DNA from: Sedimentisphaerales bacterium
GTDB lineage: Bacteria; Planctomycetota; Phycisphaerae; Sedimentisphaerales; Anaerohalosphaeraceae
DNA: 38,260 bases
Reading direction: 5' to 3'
Assembly (NCBI GenBank): GCA_016935635.1
Contig: JAFGQP010000058.1
Span: 1-38,260, forward strand
Made by a program: the position numbers and the translations under genes. This document shows positions 14,896-23,732 of this stretch, piece after piece (the stretch's first letter is position 1; every line of letters starts with the position of its first letter). The notes below the pieces were generated by a model. That model was not told the origin of the DNA. It saw only the letters and a list, made by a program, of their open reading frames with translations, and ran no database searches.

Positions 14896-17800
14896 TTAAA
14901 ATGCGTTAGGGTCACTCATCATCAATCTTGCTTTTTCAGCCAGTGTGTTGATAATTTGATCTCGCTGTTGAGCATGCTTCTGAATAACCTCCTTGTGGTC
15001 TGTGGCTGACGGCATTTCCCGACGCATCGCTTCATCAAACACATAAGGCGTCACAAAAACCAGCAGCTCCGTATTGGACAGATTCTGCTGTGTATGGGTA
15101 AATAACAATTCCCCAACCAGCGGAATATCGCTGAGCAATGGGACTTTATTGACCACTTTGTTGTCATTTTGTTCCAAAATACCGCCCAGCATAATCGTCT
15201 GGCCGTCGGAGACAATCAAGCGGGTTGTTGTGTCCAGATTTTTACGGGGATACTGAGTATTGATCAGCGTCAGCAATTCCATCTCGGAAATATTCAAGTT
15301 GATCGTCATATCAACCGCTTTTTCAGGAGTTATGTTGGGACGCACCCGCAGAGTAATACCAACATTCTCATAGGTATAAGTCCGGCTGGTGTTACTTAGA
15401 TTAGTACTGTCGGACTGTTCCCCTTCAATAAACGCAACTTTCTGGCCTTTGACAAAGATTGCCTCTTCATTGTCTTTGGTCCAAAGAGTCGGCTGATTTA
15501 ATATCCGACCCTTGGTTTTGGTAATCAGGAAATCCACCAGAGCATAGATGTCCAGGCTCGTATCCAGTTGAGTTCCATTTGCACCGCTGAAATCTTCAAT
15601 ATTCGACAGAGCATTCACAAACTGGGCCCCATTGATTCCAATATCACCGAAAGCCTGGGGATTGGAAGACAGCATGACACCCAGACTGCTGTTATCTTCC
15701 AGATTGATTTCCGCGATCACGACCTTGATCATGACCTGCATGCCGGGCTGATCCAGCGATTCAATCATCATGGTAATATCGTCCACATACTCCGCCGGCG
15801 CCATAACTAAGATCGCCTTGCTGCGCTGGACAGGCACAAAACGTACCTTACCAATCAGATTGCTTGGAGGCAGTTGATCGGTGGTTCGCTGCTGACGGGT
15901 CCACCACGGTGTAATCGTCGACGATGTCGATTCGGAGGCACTCACCGCCGCACCCTGATTTTCAGCATCATAACTGCTTAATCCTTTAGCGGAGCGAGGT
16001 ATAGTAGTCGGTGTACCGGCTTCATTGAAGATGGAGTTTAACTGGTCACAAAGAGATTCGCAGTCGGCATATTTGAGCACAACCACATTCGGAACCTCTC
16101 CCATTTCCTGTCCGTCGAGCTGATTGACCAGCCGCTCGATGACCTCATACGCTTCAGGAATCTTGCTGATGACAATCAGCTTCTTGGTGTCGGGCACCGG
16201 CTCAAACGTCAATAATCCATAGAGTGAACCCACAATTTTCTGTTTAGATTCGACGGAATCCCCCAGCAGCATTCGCATCAGGTTGCTGGACCCGGTGCTG
16301 CTGTCTTCTTCACTGAACAGTTTATTGAGCAGTTCAGCCATTTTTACCGGATCGGAATTCTGCAGTGTCAGAATACGGTATTGATCCTTCTGAATATCCA
16401 GCGGAACATCCCATTCCTGCTCTATCTGACGGGTAATTTTCTCCATATTGAGTTCCGACGCAATCACAGTCACCTGCTTTTGCGTGGGATACGAAATCAC
16501 CTTGACTTCATTCTTGGGATCGGTGCGGCTTCGGTTGTAGTCATAATAATTAATTCGGCCTGTTGTGGCGGTCTGGCTGTATAAACCTTCGATGTTCTGC
16601 TTGATCTGATCCGGGTCGGCGTGTTTGAGCTTGAACGTCCGCTCGACAAAATAATCGCCGCTGGGCAGGTCGATCTGAGCAATCATTTTCTCGACCATGG
16701 TGCGTCCTTCCTCATCGCCGAAAATCACTATCTGCTTGGACGCTTCAAGCCCTTCGACAACGACCGTGGACTTGCCTTTGACCGAAGGCATGTCGCGCAG
16801 TGTTCGATTGATCATTTCAACAACTTCATCAACACTGGCATACATAACAGGGACAACGGTCTGCTGGGGTGCGGCAATCTCAGCCAGGTCCAGCTTCTCA
16901 ATCCATTCCCCAATACGCTTCATATCCTCACGATTGGCCCGGGCGATAATCCATCGCTGCTTGGCCACGGGAATCAAACGAATGGGCGTCGTCGTGCCTT
17001 GTATCACAACCGATGTTAATGTTTTTGCCTGCGTCTGCGTGCGTGACGAGCTGGATCGTCCGTACTGCTGACTTTGCTGGCTTTGCTGCGGCTGGGAAGT
17101 CGTACGAGTTGCCTGGCGTGCCTGGTCGCCCAGGATCAGTTCCATCACAGAAACAATCTCTTCCGGATTGCCGTATTCCACTTCAAAAACCTGCTCAACC
17201 ATCTGCTCGGATTCGGGAATATCCAATTCCTTAATGATCTTTTCAATACGCAGCAGATTATCCACTGTGTCAATGACTGCAACCCGGCCGGTATTTTCAT
17301 CCGCCATGGCATAGCCGTGTTCACCCACCAGGGGTTTGATCATTTCGACCAGATTGCTGGGCCGATAATTAAACATCTGAAACCATTTTTCAACCATGCT
17401 GGTCTTGTCCTGAACCCGGGCCAGCGGCTCATCCACACCCAGCGTCGGTATCGCCCCCAGCTTGGCAGTCAGGATGGGACGCAGAATAATCCGCTGTTCC
17501 CCCTGGTCGGCTATCACACCGCGCGACTGCAGCGCCATAAATATCAATCCCAGCGCCTGGGCACGCGTCACACGCTGCGGCGAATACACCGTAATCCGAG
17601 TCTGCATAATCTCATCAGAAGACGGAATAATCGCCTTGCCGGTCCAGTCTCCCAGCATTTTAATGATGTTTCGCATCTCGACATTATTGAGATTCAGCGA
17701 TTCCATCGGTTCATTGGGATCCCCCGGCGCTCCCATGGGCCGAATATCAAATCCCATACCACGGGCAAACTGCTGTCCCCGTTCCATCATGCGCTGCCGT

Positions 17801-18078
17801 TCTTCCGGCGTCATGGTGGAAAAATCGAATGAAAATCCGCCCCCTGGACCGCCGCCCATCCCTCCGCGCCGACTGCTGCGCCCGAAACGTCCTTCTTCCA
17901 TGGAACGCTGATTCGGGTCCATGGGACGCGGCCGGTTTGGTTCCTGGGGACGTTCTGCTTCCGCGGAAACCGGAGGCGTATTGACGTCCCTCACCTCGGT
18001 CTGGGTTTCTGCGACGGTGATACAAATCAGAGCCGTAATGCCTGCGGCAATACCGATACATAGATTCTTCAGTTTCAA
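14896..18078 (-). CDS. gspD: Type II secretion outer-membrane secretin, oversized
   Basis: Outer-membrane channel of the secretion system, 1060 residues against about 650-750 for classical GspD. A hydrophobic signal segment (about 7-21) is followed by a Pro/Gly/Met-rich linker and an N0 domain (about 127-200). Then come roughly six N1-like alpha/beta repeats, recognisable by VFEVEYGNPEEIVSVME, VVPVMYASVDEVVEMIN, FKLKHADPDQIKQNIE, YRILTLQNSDPVKMAELL and VVVLKYADCESLCDQLN. The secretin core (about 780-1020) shows VMIKVVIAEI, ILNQPTLWT, VGITLRVRPNI, TTRLIVSDGQTIMLGGIL and VPLLSDIPLVGELLF. I use TTG 18078 because AAGGAGATAA lies just upstream and the signal sequence starts there; an ATG 69 bases earlier lacks a binding site and overlaps the preceding gene. 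It is the last gene of the operon. Confidence 0.92.
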   Translation of the reverse strand: MKLKNLCIGIAAGITALICITVAETQTEVRDVNTPPVSAEAERPQEPNRPRPMDPNQRSMEEGRFGRSSRRGGMGGGPGGGFSFDFSTMTPEERQRMMERGQQFARGMGFDIRPMGAPGDPNEPMESLNLNNVEMRNIIKMLGDWTGKAIIPSSDEIMQTRITVYSPQRVTRAQALGLIFMALQSRGVIADQGEQRIILRPILTAKLGAIPTLGVDEPLARVQDKTSMVEKWFQMFNYRPSNLVEMIKPLVGEHGYAMADENTGRVAVIDTVDNLLRIEKIIKELDIPESEQMVEQVFEVEYGNPEEIVSVMELILGDQARQATRTTSQPQQSQQSQQYGRSSSSRTQTQAKTLTSVVIQGTTTPIRLIPVAKQRWIIARANREDMKRIGEWIEKLDLAEIAAPQQTVVPVMYASVDEVVEMINRTLRDMPSVKGKSTVVVEGLEASKQIVIFGDEEGRTMVEKMIAQIDLPSGDYFVERTFKLKHADPDQIKQNIEGLYSQTATTGRINYYDYNRSRTDPKNEVKVISYPTQKQVTVIASELNMEKITRQIEQEWDVPLDIQKDQYRILTLQNSDPVKMAELLNKLFSEEDSSTGSSNLMRMLLGDSVESKQKIVGSLYGLLTFEPVPDTKKLIVISKIPEAYEVIERLVNQLDGQEMGEVPNVVVLKYADCESLCDQLNSIFNEAGTPTTIPRSAKGLSSYDAENQGAAVSASESTSSTITPWWTRQQRTTDQLPPSNLIGKVRFVPVQRSKAILVMAPAEYVDDITMMIESLDQPGMQVMIKVVIAEINLEDNSSLGVMLSSNPQAFGDIGINGAQFVNALSNIEDFSGANGTQLDTSLDIYALVDFLITKTKGRILNQPTLWTKDNEEAIFVKGQKVAFIEGEQSDSTNLSNTSRTYTYENVGITLRVRPNITPEKAVDMTINLNISEMELLTLINTQYPRKNLDTTTRLIVSDGQTIMLGGILEQNDNKVVNKVPLLSDIPLVGELLFTHTQQNLSNTELLVFVTPYVFDEAMRREMPSATDHKEVIQKHAQQRDQIINTLAEKARLMMSDPNAF

Positions 18079-18088
18079 GGTTATCTCC

Positions 18089-18814
18089 TTATTGCATGGG
18101 TTGTGTACGATTTCTTCGAAATTCTTCAAATGCCGCACGACGCTCATCCGGCGACATATTCATAAAACGATCCCGCATCTGGCCCAGTTCCTCCGGTGAC
18201 ATCCTGCGAAAATCAAATCCCCCAACGCTTCCCGGTCCACCCATCATCATGCCGGGAGGCCCCTGGCGGAACGATTCCATCGCTGCAGGAGCCGCTCCCG
18301 AAGACGGTTCAGCCCGCGAAGATTCACCGCGTCGCCCAAAAGCCTGCCTCTGATCCCGCCCGCCATACTCCACTGCCACATCAAACGGCCGCAGCACCTG
18401 CTCCTGGTTCTGCCAGGATATCTTGACCTCCGTAGGTGTTATTTCCAGAATTCTGGCCCCGTTGAATTCATCTCCGGCCTTTTTCCATTCCTCTCCGAAT
18501 AAAGCATATTCTCCGAGGATGGCCTGGCATTGCGGAAGCGGCGGTATCGCTGCCGGACCGGCAAACACACTCCTGGTTCGTATCGCTTCAAGAGCCTCAT
18601 TTTTCGAAGGCTGGGCTTCGGCAAACTGCTTTTCCAGGGACAGCTGCCTTTCAATGGCTTTTTCCACACGACCCGACAAGCCTGAGGTTGCCATGCCGTA
18701 CGACGCAATAACCCAGATCAGGCCAATCGCCGGGCACAGCCACAAATAACGGATTACCGTTTGTCCGGCACTGCCGGCCGCCCAGTGTTTGATTTTATAC
18801 ATTACTCTGGTCAT
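18089..18814 (-). CDS. GspC/PilP-like inner membrane linker protein
   Basis: A 241-residue protein with one N-terminal membrane helix (about 20-42), a periplasmic region, and a small beta-type segment GARILEITPTEVKISWQNQ resembling the GspC homology region or PilP. The C-terminal tail from about residue 160 is Gly/Met/Pro-rich (GPPGMMMGGPG) and ends with two MSP(E/D)E repeats. The position between the M-like protein and the secretin suggests it links the inner-membrane platform to GspD. It starts in an ATGA overlap with the preceding gene and ends 10 bases before the secretin TTG. The name C-like is inference from layout; overall similarity to classical GspC looks low. Confidence 0.55.
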   Translation of the reverse strand: MTRVMYKIKHWAAGSAGQTVIRYLWLCPAIGLIWVIASYGMATSGLSGRVEKAIERQLSLEKQFAEAQPSKNEALEAIRTRSVFAGPAAIPPLPQCQAILGEYALFGEEWKKAGDEFNGARILEITPTEVKISWQNQEQVLRPFDVAVEYGGRDQRQAFGRRGESSRAEPSSGAAPAAMESFRQGPPGMMMGGPGSVGGFDFRRMSPEELGQMRDRFMNMSPDERRAAFEEFRRNRTQPMQ

Positions 18815-19371
18815 AAGATTTTACTGCTCCCTCGAAAGGTGGATACCGTAAACGTGAAATCCAGTTCTTGACGATTTCTCTCGTCCACACGAAGCGTCAG
18901 TTCTTCAACCCCGACATAATAGGGATTCTTTTTCAATTCCTCCAGCAATTTGAGCATGGCCGGAAACTGACACCGGCCGCGGCATTGCAGCATAATCACA
19001 CTGGATGCATTGGGACCCGTCGCCGATCCGGTCTGAAACTGAAAATTCTTGACCTGAATGCCCGCCTGCTGAATCTGCCTGGTCAACTGGTCCCGCAGAA
19101 GCTGAACCTGCTTGTCGGGTTCCACCGGCATCTCCAGCACAGGTACCGCAGCAGTCAGGTTTTTTAATTTCATCGCTTCCACGCTGCCTTCTTCGGCCAG
19201 CAGCATGGACAGATTCTGACGCTGCTGCTGAAGACGGCTTCTGACCTGCCCGGCTTTCAGCAGTATCGGCTCGGCAATCAGAAAGTAAAAAACCATCAGC
19301 CCGCCTGTCACAGCACAAAAGACGGCTATTTTCCTTTCCCGTGGATTGAGTTTGTCAAGATATTTCATCAT
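18811..19371 (-). CDS. GspM/PilO-like assembly platform protein
   Basis: A 186-residue bitopic protein. A short cytoplasmic start (NPRERKIAVF) leads into a membrane helix (about 14-35), a coiled-coil-like segment (VRSRLQQQRQNLSML) and a ferredoxin-like periplasmic domain with MLQCRGRCQFPAMLKLLEELKKN. This is the PilO/GspM layout, in which the protein pairs with the L/N-type protein encoded just upstream. The ATG at 19371 shares one base with the preceding TAA (TAATGATG), and the end overlaps the next gene by four bases. Sequence similarity in this family is always weak, so the call depends on topology and order. Confidence 0.7.
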   Translation of the reverse strand: MMKYLDKLNPRERKIAVFCAVTGGLMVFYFLIAEPILLKAGQVRSRLQQQRQNLSMLLAEEGSVEAMKLKNLTAAVPVLEMPVEPDKQVQLLRDQLTRQIQQAGIQVKNFQFQTGSATGPNASSVIMLQCRGRCQFPAMLKLLEELKKNPYYVGVEELTLRVDERNRQELDFTFTVSTFRGSSKIL

Positions 19372-20762
19372 TAGCGGTTAAAATTCCTGTAAGCTAAGGT
19401 TATCGTAAACTGCACCCGACTTCTCCGTTCATCCAGCGTCGGAGAAATCAGCTTGACATCTTTGAAACAGGTCTGTTCCTGCAATTTCTTATGAAATGCA
19501 TTGACCTGCTCAAACGAACGGGCCTTGGCGGCAATTCGTACCGGCTGGCCTTTCTTGAAGCTGATGCTGTCCAGCAGCATATCCTTATCCATACAGCTTC
19601 CAATCGTCGACAGCATCTCCAGCATGTCCGGCCGGGCCTTGGAAATTCGATCCCGCATCTGCTGACGCGCCAGAATGGCCTGCCCGGTGGTACCGTGATA
19701 CTCCGCGGCCAGAGCCTGCTCAATGGACTCCAGCTGCCTGGCCGATGTCCAGTAAATCCCGCCCAGCAGCAAAACCACAAATACCGCTGCAACAGCCAGA
19801 CTTCGAATCAGTCCTTTTTTATCCACCACGGCATTTTCGATCTCTTCAGTCCTGGGCAGACGGATAAAATCATACGCCGGCCCCTGCTCGTCCAGAGCCG
19901 CAACGGCAAGACCAATCGTTTCCGGACGATTACGGATTTCCGTCAGTTTATCGCGAATTCCCAGCGCCGATATTTTATTATCCGACAGTTTCCATCGCTG
20001 TACGGGCCGGCCTTCCTGGGCCAGCTCCCGGCACAATCCCGCGGCGAATTCTTCTTCGCCGGTCACATAAACCGGTGTGCTTTTAGGCAGTTCCATCGTA
20101 GCCAGGACAGTGGTCAAGTCGTGGGCAACCACGGTCGTCAAAGACAGGTCCTCCACATCCACCGCCGCCGCACGTACCAGCTTTTCCGCCTCGGAAACCG
20201 CCAGAATGCAGCTGTGTTTGCGGATCTGAATCAGGGCACACTTTTCCGTTGTGCTCTCAAATACGCTCGCCCATCCTTTGACCAGACCGGCGGCATCCGG
20301 CAGAATCGATTCCACCCGCCCTGGAATCAGGTTGTACAGTTCCTGATAATAATTCTTGCGCACCACCGCCAGGCAGCCGTCCTGCGTATCACTGCCCTGT
20401 TTGACCATCCGCCAGGTAAAGGCCGCCTGAGAAAGCGCCATCGGCAGCAGAGTCTCCGCCTGAGCATGAATGATCGCAGTCAGCTTTGCCCCTTCCACCA
20501 GGGGCGCCTTGAACGCAAAAAATACGGTCTGCGTCGTGTCGGCACCGACACAAACGAGCGTCGTATCCTCGTCCGGATTGAATTTGCTGCCGGATAGTTT
20601 TTCTATCTCGGATGACAGTTTTGCTGCATCTGACACGGTGACATATCCGCCCAGCTGAAGCCCCGCCGATGTCTTTTCAATCAGGGTCAGTATCCAGCCC
20701 GCATTATCTGCGGATTTCAGGACGCTTATTGCTTTGGAATATCTTTTGGTTTCGCTATTCAA
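19371..20762 (-). CDS. GspL-like (PilM-PilN type) assembly platform protein
   Basis: A 463-residue protein with a long cytoplasmic domain, a single membrane helix (about 318-340, VAAVFVVLLLGGIYW) and a ferredoxin-like periplasmic part ending DERRSRVQFTITLAYRN. This topology matches GspL, equivalent to a fusion of PilM (actin-like) and PilN. The cytoplasmic part includes segments such as LVCVGADTTQTVFFAF and ILPDAAGLVKGW that fit an actin-like fold. The partner is the ATPase GspE. The start is TTG at 20762, overlapping the GspK stop as TTGA, so translation is probably coupled. Confidence 0.7.
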   Translation of the reverse strand: MNSETKRYSKAISVLKSADNAGWILTLIEKTSAGLQLGGYVTVSDAAKLSSEIEKLSGSKFNPDEDTTLVCVGADTTQTVFFAFKAPLVEGAKLTAIIHAQAETLLPMALSQAAFTWRMVKQGSDTQDGCLAVVRKNYYQELYNLIPGRVESILPDAAGLVKGWASVFESTTEKCALIQIRKHSCILAVSEAEKLVRAAAVDVEDLSLTTVVAHDLTTVLATMELPKSTPVYVTGEEEFAAGLCRELAQEGRPVQRWKLSDNKISALGIRDKLTEIRNRPETIGLAVAALDEQGPAYDFIRLPRTEEIENAVVDKKGLIRSLAVAAVFVVLLLGGIYWTSARQLESIEQALAAEYHGTTGQAILARQQMRDRISKARPDMLEMLSTIGSCMDKDMLLDSISFKKGQPVRIAAKARSFEQVNAFHKKLQEQTCFKDVKLISPTLDERRSRVQFTITLAYRNFNR

Positions 20763-22471
20763 ATGCCTACTCCCTCGACTTGATAAAGGATTTCCCGGCC
20801 TTCCCGGTCTCGATTGATAACCATTTCTATTGTATAACTGACTCCGCTAACCGACGAGGTCGATGTCGCGCGAATCATATAAACACTGGATCGCACACAA
20901 AACAGGTCGATATATTGCCGTAAAATGTCCTGTGTCATTCCATCCACATTAATTAAGTCGCCTACACTGGTTAGTTCTCCGCCCATGCTGTCGCGGTAAT
21001 TGATAATCTTACCCGCCAGGTCATCGTTGCCGCCCAGAAAAGCCCGCAGGACTTCAAGGCTGACTGTATTGACATTAATCTGGCCGGTAATCGTGGTATT
21101 GTTCGATATCGTAACCTGGTCCAGGATCCGGCTGAATGTTGCCCAGTCCAGCGCCTGTGCCTGAACCTCGGTTTGCCCGCCTGCAGGCGATGTGACTCCG
21201 CCGCGAGCACCGCCTTGCATACCTCCACCCTGCCCCGGACGGCCCATACCTCCGCCCTGGCCGCCGCCGGGACGTCCGCCCATACCACCTTGTCCCATAC
21301 CTCCGCCCGGGCCGCCGCCCGGACGTCCACCCATGCCGCCCTGGCCCTGTCCCCCGCCCTGACCACCGCCGGGACGTCCACCCATGCCGCCGCCTTCTCC
21401 GCCGCGACCGCCACGCCCTCCGGTCTGTCCGCCCTGCCCGCCGCGTCTACCGCCCTGCGAAGGAGCCTGCCTGCCCCCGGATGATCTGCCGCCGGAACCG
21501 GCATCCGCAACCAGCAGTGCCGGCGTAACATTCATCAAAGAATAGTCAATCATTTGCTGGTCATGCTCAGAATAAACCCCGGCCACAGGCATGAAAGGCT
21601 CAAGGGCACTGCTGGTCCGAGCGGGCGTCTGTGTACCGGATGAATTGCTTCCGCCAGTACTAGTTCCCGTTCCGCCGGGGGTGCCGGTACTGCTGCTTGA
21701 AGTGCCCATCAGATCGGCAAGCGAACGGAATCGCCGGTTTTGTGTAATCCAGCGGGCCTGTGCCTGTGTAATCGACAGCTGACTGACCATGTCGTTTTCA
21801 CTGGCAGAGTTGACATTGATTCTCTGGTTGCCGCTGGCGTCCACGTTGTTGGTTGCCGAAAAACAGGTCAAATACTGACTCCAGCCGCCTTTGCCAAGCG
21901 TGCGGTTATTCTCGCCGTAAAATAAATCTTCAGTTACGCCGCGCACGCGGAGCAGCTCTCGCGGAGTTCTGAAATTGGCATTCCGGCACTGATATCCGAT
22001 CGGCAGATTCAAATAATAACCGCTTTCAGCACCATTGGTCTCCGCTTCTTCATTTCGATCCCGCCAGTCAATAATGCTGTCGGTGATCGTCTCGTTCATC
22101 GTTTCAGTATCCAGAGCCAGAAGCTGTACCGCCGAAGCAGTGTTGATATTCAGCTTGGAACATTCGTCTGTAATTGTAACGGTGTAGGTTCCGCCGTACA
22201 ATACGACATCTTCCAATTCGGTCGTATCGAGAACCCATTCATCCAGAAGACTGTCGGTTTCTCGCAAATCCTCTTTCAGATATGCCAATGCCGTTTCCGC
22301 CCCGGCCCGCGCCATCCATCGGCATCGGATTTTTTCCACCGAGGACAAACTGATGCGGCTGTCCAGACGGCTGTTCTGGGCACCAACGGCCAGAATCGCC
22401 ATCATCACCACCAGCATCCACATCACTCCGGCCAGAACTGTGCCGGCTTGTTTGTCTCGTTTTGCAGTCAT
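20759..22471 (-). CDS. gspK: GspK-like minor pseudopilin with Gly-rich insert
   Basis: The pseudopilus tip protein of type II secretion, 570 residues against about 330 for common GspK. The N-terminus (QAGTVLAGVMWMLVVMMAILAV) is a pseudopilin-like hydrophobic helix lacking the usual Glu5, as expected for GspK. Helix-hairpin-helix-like segments follow: LNINTASAVQLLAL, INVNSASENDMVSQL and INVNTVSLEVLRAFL. Residues about 320-430 are an inserted run of Gly, Arg, Gln, Met and Pro with a 17-residue tandem repeat. The final part has TSSVSGVSYTIEMVINRD. The start ATG lies 8 bases after the GspJ stop and the end overlaps the next gene. The added mass lies entirely in low-complexity sequence. Confidence 0.85.
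   Translation of the reverse strand: MTAKRDKQAGTVLAGVMWMLVVMMAILAVGAQNSRLDSRISLSSVEKIRCRWMARAGAETALAYLKEDLRETDSLLDEWVLDTTELEDVVLYGGTYTVTITDECSKLNINTASAVQLLALDTETMNETITDSIIDWRDRNEEAETNGAESGYYLNLPIGYQCRNANFRTPRELLRVRGVTEDLFYGENNRTLGKGGWSQYLTCFSATNNVDASGNQRINVNSASENDMVSQLSITQAQARWITQNRRFRSLADLMGTSSSSTGTPGGTGTSTGGSNSSGTQTPARTSSALEPFMPVAGVYSEHDQQMIDYSLMNVTPALLVADAGSGGRSSGGRQAPSQGGRRGGQGGQTGGRGGRGGEGGGMGGRPGGGQGGGQGQGGMGGRPGGGPGGGMGQGGMGGRPGGGQGGGMGRPGQGGGMQGGARGGVTSPAGGQTEVQAQALDWATFSRILDQVTISNNTTITGQINVNTVSLEVLRAFLGGNDDLAGKIINYRDSMGGELTSVGDLINVDGMTQDILRQYIDLFCVRSSVYMIRATSTSSVSGVSYTIEMVINRDREGREILYQVEGVGI
21264..21391 (-). repeat. 51-base tandem repeat coding a Gly-rich insert in gspK
   Basis: Near-identical blocks (CCGCC-GGACGTCC-CCCAT on the plus strand) begin at 21264, 21315 and 21366, exactly 51 bases apart. 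Each codes GGMGGRPGGG followed by a variable 7-residue linker such as QGGGQGQ or PGGGMGQ, a 17-residue unit. The period is a multiple of three, so copy-number change would keep the frame. Flanking Gly-rich sequence is related but less regular. Confidence 0.85.
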
Positions 22472-22479
22472 AAATACTC

Positions 22480-23235
22480 TTATAATCCCATCGTTCCCGT
22501 TGTCCCGGTATCCATTCCCGTACCGGTGTCAAGGGTTCCGCTTTCGCTCTGTTCCCAGTCAAAATTCGCAGCATCCACTTCGTCTGTAAACTCCCCCTGT
22601 TTAAATCCCACCGCGACCTGCCGGGAATAAATCTTCTGTTTGAGGGTTCCGGCCTGACCAACGGACAGGTTAATCAAAACAAGCTGCGGCGGCCGCATAT
22701 TTTCTGACGACCACTGGTCCGTCCAGTTGCCGCTGTCAAAATACCGGACATCAAATGCCACAATCGAACCGGCAACCACTTCCAGAATGCCGCCGTCGGT
22801 GGTTTCCGTCGCCGTCTGCGAATCAAGTCCCACAATCGGGCATACCCGCCGCATCAGGGTCTGTGCCTGCTGGTCTTCCGTGATAAAATATTCAACTTCA
22901 TACAATTCTGATTCCGGCTGATCCAGACGGGCCTTGGATCGGCTGAATGTCCGGAAAATCATACGGGGTGTGGGTACGGCCCCGGTCTGGTCAATCAGCC
23001 CTTCAAAACGAATCGCGTTGCCGAAAGGCCGTATATTGCTTAAATCCGTTCGCAGCTGCTCAGCGGCAATGCGCAGTTCATCCACTGTCTCGCTGTGTTT
23101 ATCAATGGCGCTTCGCGCCGCGGTGACACTGCGAAGCCCCGATAAGGCCACCAGGGCAATAAATGCCCCCAGCGTTGCGGAAATCAGCATTTCCAGCAAC
23201 GTAAACGCCTTTCTTGAATGGCCTGTCATCTTCAT
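22480..23235 (-). CDS. gspJ: GspJ-like minor pseudopilin
   Basis: A 251-residue minor pseudopilin. The processing site reads RKA/FTLLEMLISATLGAF, with Ala instead of Gly at -1 and Glu at +5, followed by a hydrophobic helix. The body contains TAARSAIDKHSETVDELRIAAEQLRTDL and strand-rich sequence through YYF-type segments typical of GspJ/PulJ. The C-terminus ends in Thr/Gly/Met repeats (DTGTGMDTGTTGTMG). The start ATG at 23235 overlaps the gspI stop as ATGA; an ATG two codons later is equally usable. It sits between gspI and gspK, as in classical operons. Confidence 0.82.
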   Translation of the reverse strand: MKMTGHSRKAFTLLEMLISATLGAFIALVALSGLRSVTAARSAIDKHSETVDELRIAAEQLRTDLSNIRPFGNAIRFEGLIDQTGAVPTPRMIFRTFSRSKARLDQPESELYEVEYFITEDQQAQTLMRRVCPIVGLDSQTATETTDGGILEVVAGSIVAFDVRYFDSGNWTDQWSSENMRPPQLVLINLSVGQAGTLKQKIYSRQVAVGFKQGEFTDEVDAANFDWEQSESGTLDTGTGMDTGTTGTMGL

Positions 23236-23732
23236 CGTGTCATCCCTGTTCCACCGGCCGAAGTTCCGGTCGTGCCAGTTGTCCCGGTGGTGCCAGTTCC
23301 CGTCGAAGTCCCGGCTGCTGTCGAGGTTGTCGTGCTGGTTGTCTCTGCTGCGGCACGAAGCCGGGTGTCGCACTGGATCCGGCGAACTCGATTTTCCGAG
23401 ACCCACTCCACCATCATGGTCAAACTGTATAATTGTTCAATTTCCAGGGGCTCCAGCGTAGCCTGCCATCGCCATTGCATCGCACTGTGCTGGTCACTGA
23501 CAATACCGGATAAATTCGGGTTGCTGATAAGCGACTGAACGCCGATTTGGTCCAGAAGAACCATCTGGCGATCCAGCACATCCCATGCTTTCTCATATTC
23601 CTGATGAATCCGCAGCGCCGACAGGCTCTTGGCACCCAGGGCACAGATGGTCACAGTGGCCGTCGCCAGCAATCCCGCCGCGACCAGCACCTCGATCAAA
23701 CTGAATCCTTTGTTTTGCCTGCGGGTCATCAT
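23232..23732 (-). CDS. gspI: GspI-like minor pseudopilin with Thr/Gly-rich tail
   Basis: A 166-residue minor pseudopilin. The N-terminus RRQNKG/FSLIEVLVAAGLLA is a standard prepilin peptidase site with Gly at -1 and Glu at +5. The next helix contains EKAWDVLDRQMVLLD. The last 40 or so residues are almost only Thr, Ser, Gly and Ala (TSTTTSTAAGTSTGTG and similar), which is unusual for GspI and probably disordered. The underlying DNA is a degenerate GGTAC(T)-like microsatellite. The start overlaps the gspH stop as ATGA, and the end overlaps gspJ in the same way, so all three are coupled. Confidence 0.82.
   Translation of the reverse strand: MMTRRQNKGFSLIEVLVAAGLLATATVTICALGAKSLSALRIHQEYEKAWDVLDRQMVLLDQIGVQSLISNPNLSGIVSDQHSAMQWRWQATLEPLEIEQLYSLTMMVEWVSENRVRRIQCDTRLRAAAETTSTTTSTAAGTSTGTGTTGTTGTTGTSAGGTGMTR

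Noticed and set aside
19491-20597. 368-codon open frame antisense to the gspL-like gene
   Set aside because: Its composition (His, Arg, Gln and Asn rich) is that of a shadow frame, and the opposite strand fits an operon with overlapping junctions.
21180-21500. CRISPR-like array because of the regular 51-base spacing
   Set aside because: The repeats are contiguous coding units in frame within gspK, without unique spacers or repeat palindromes.
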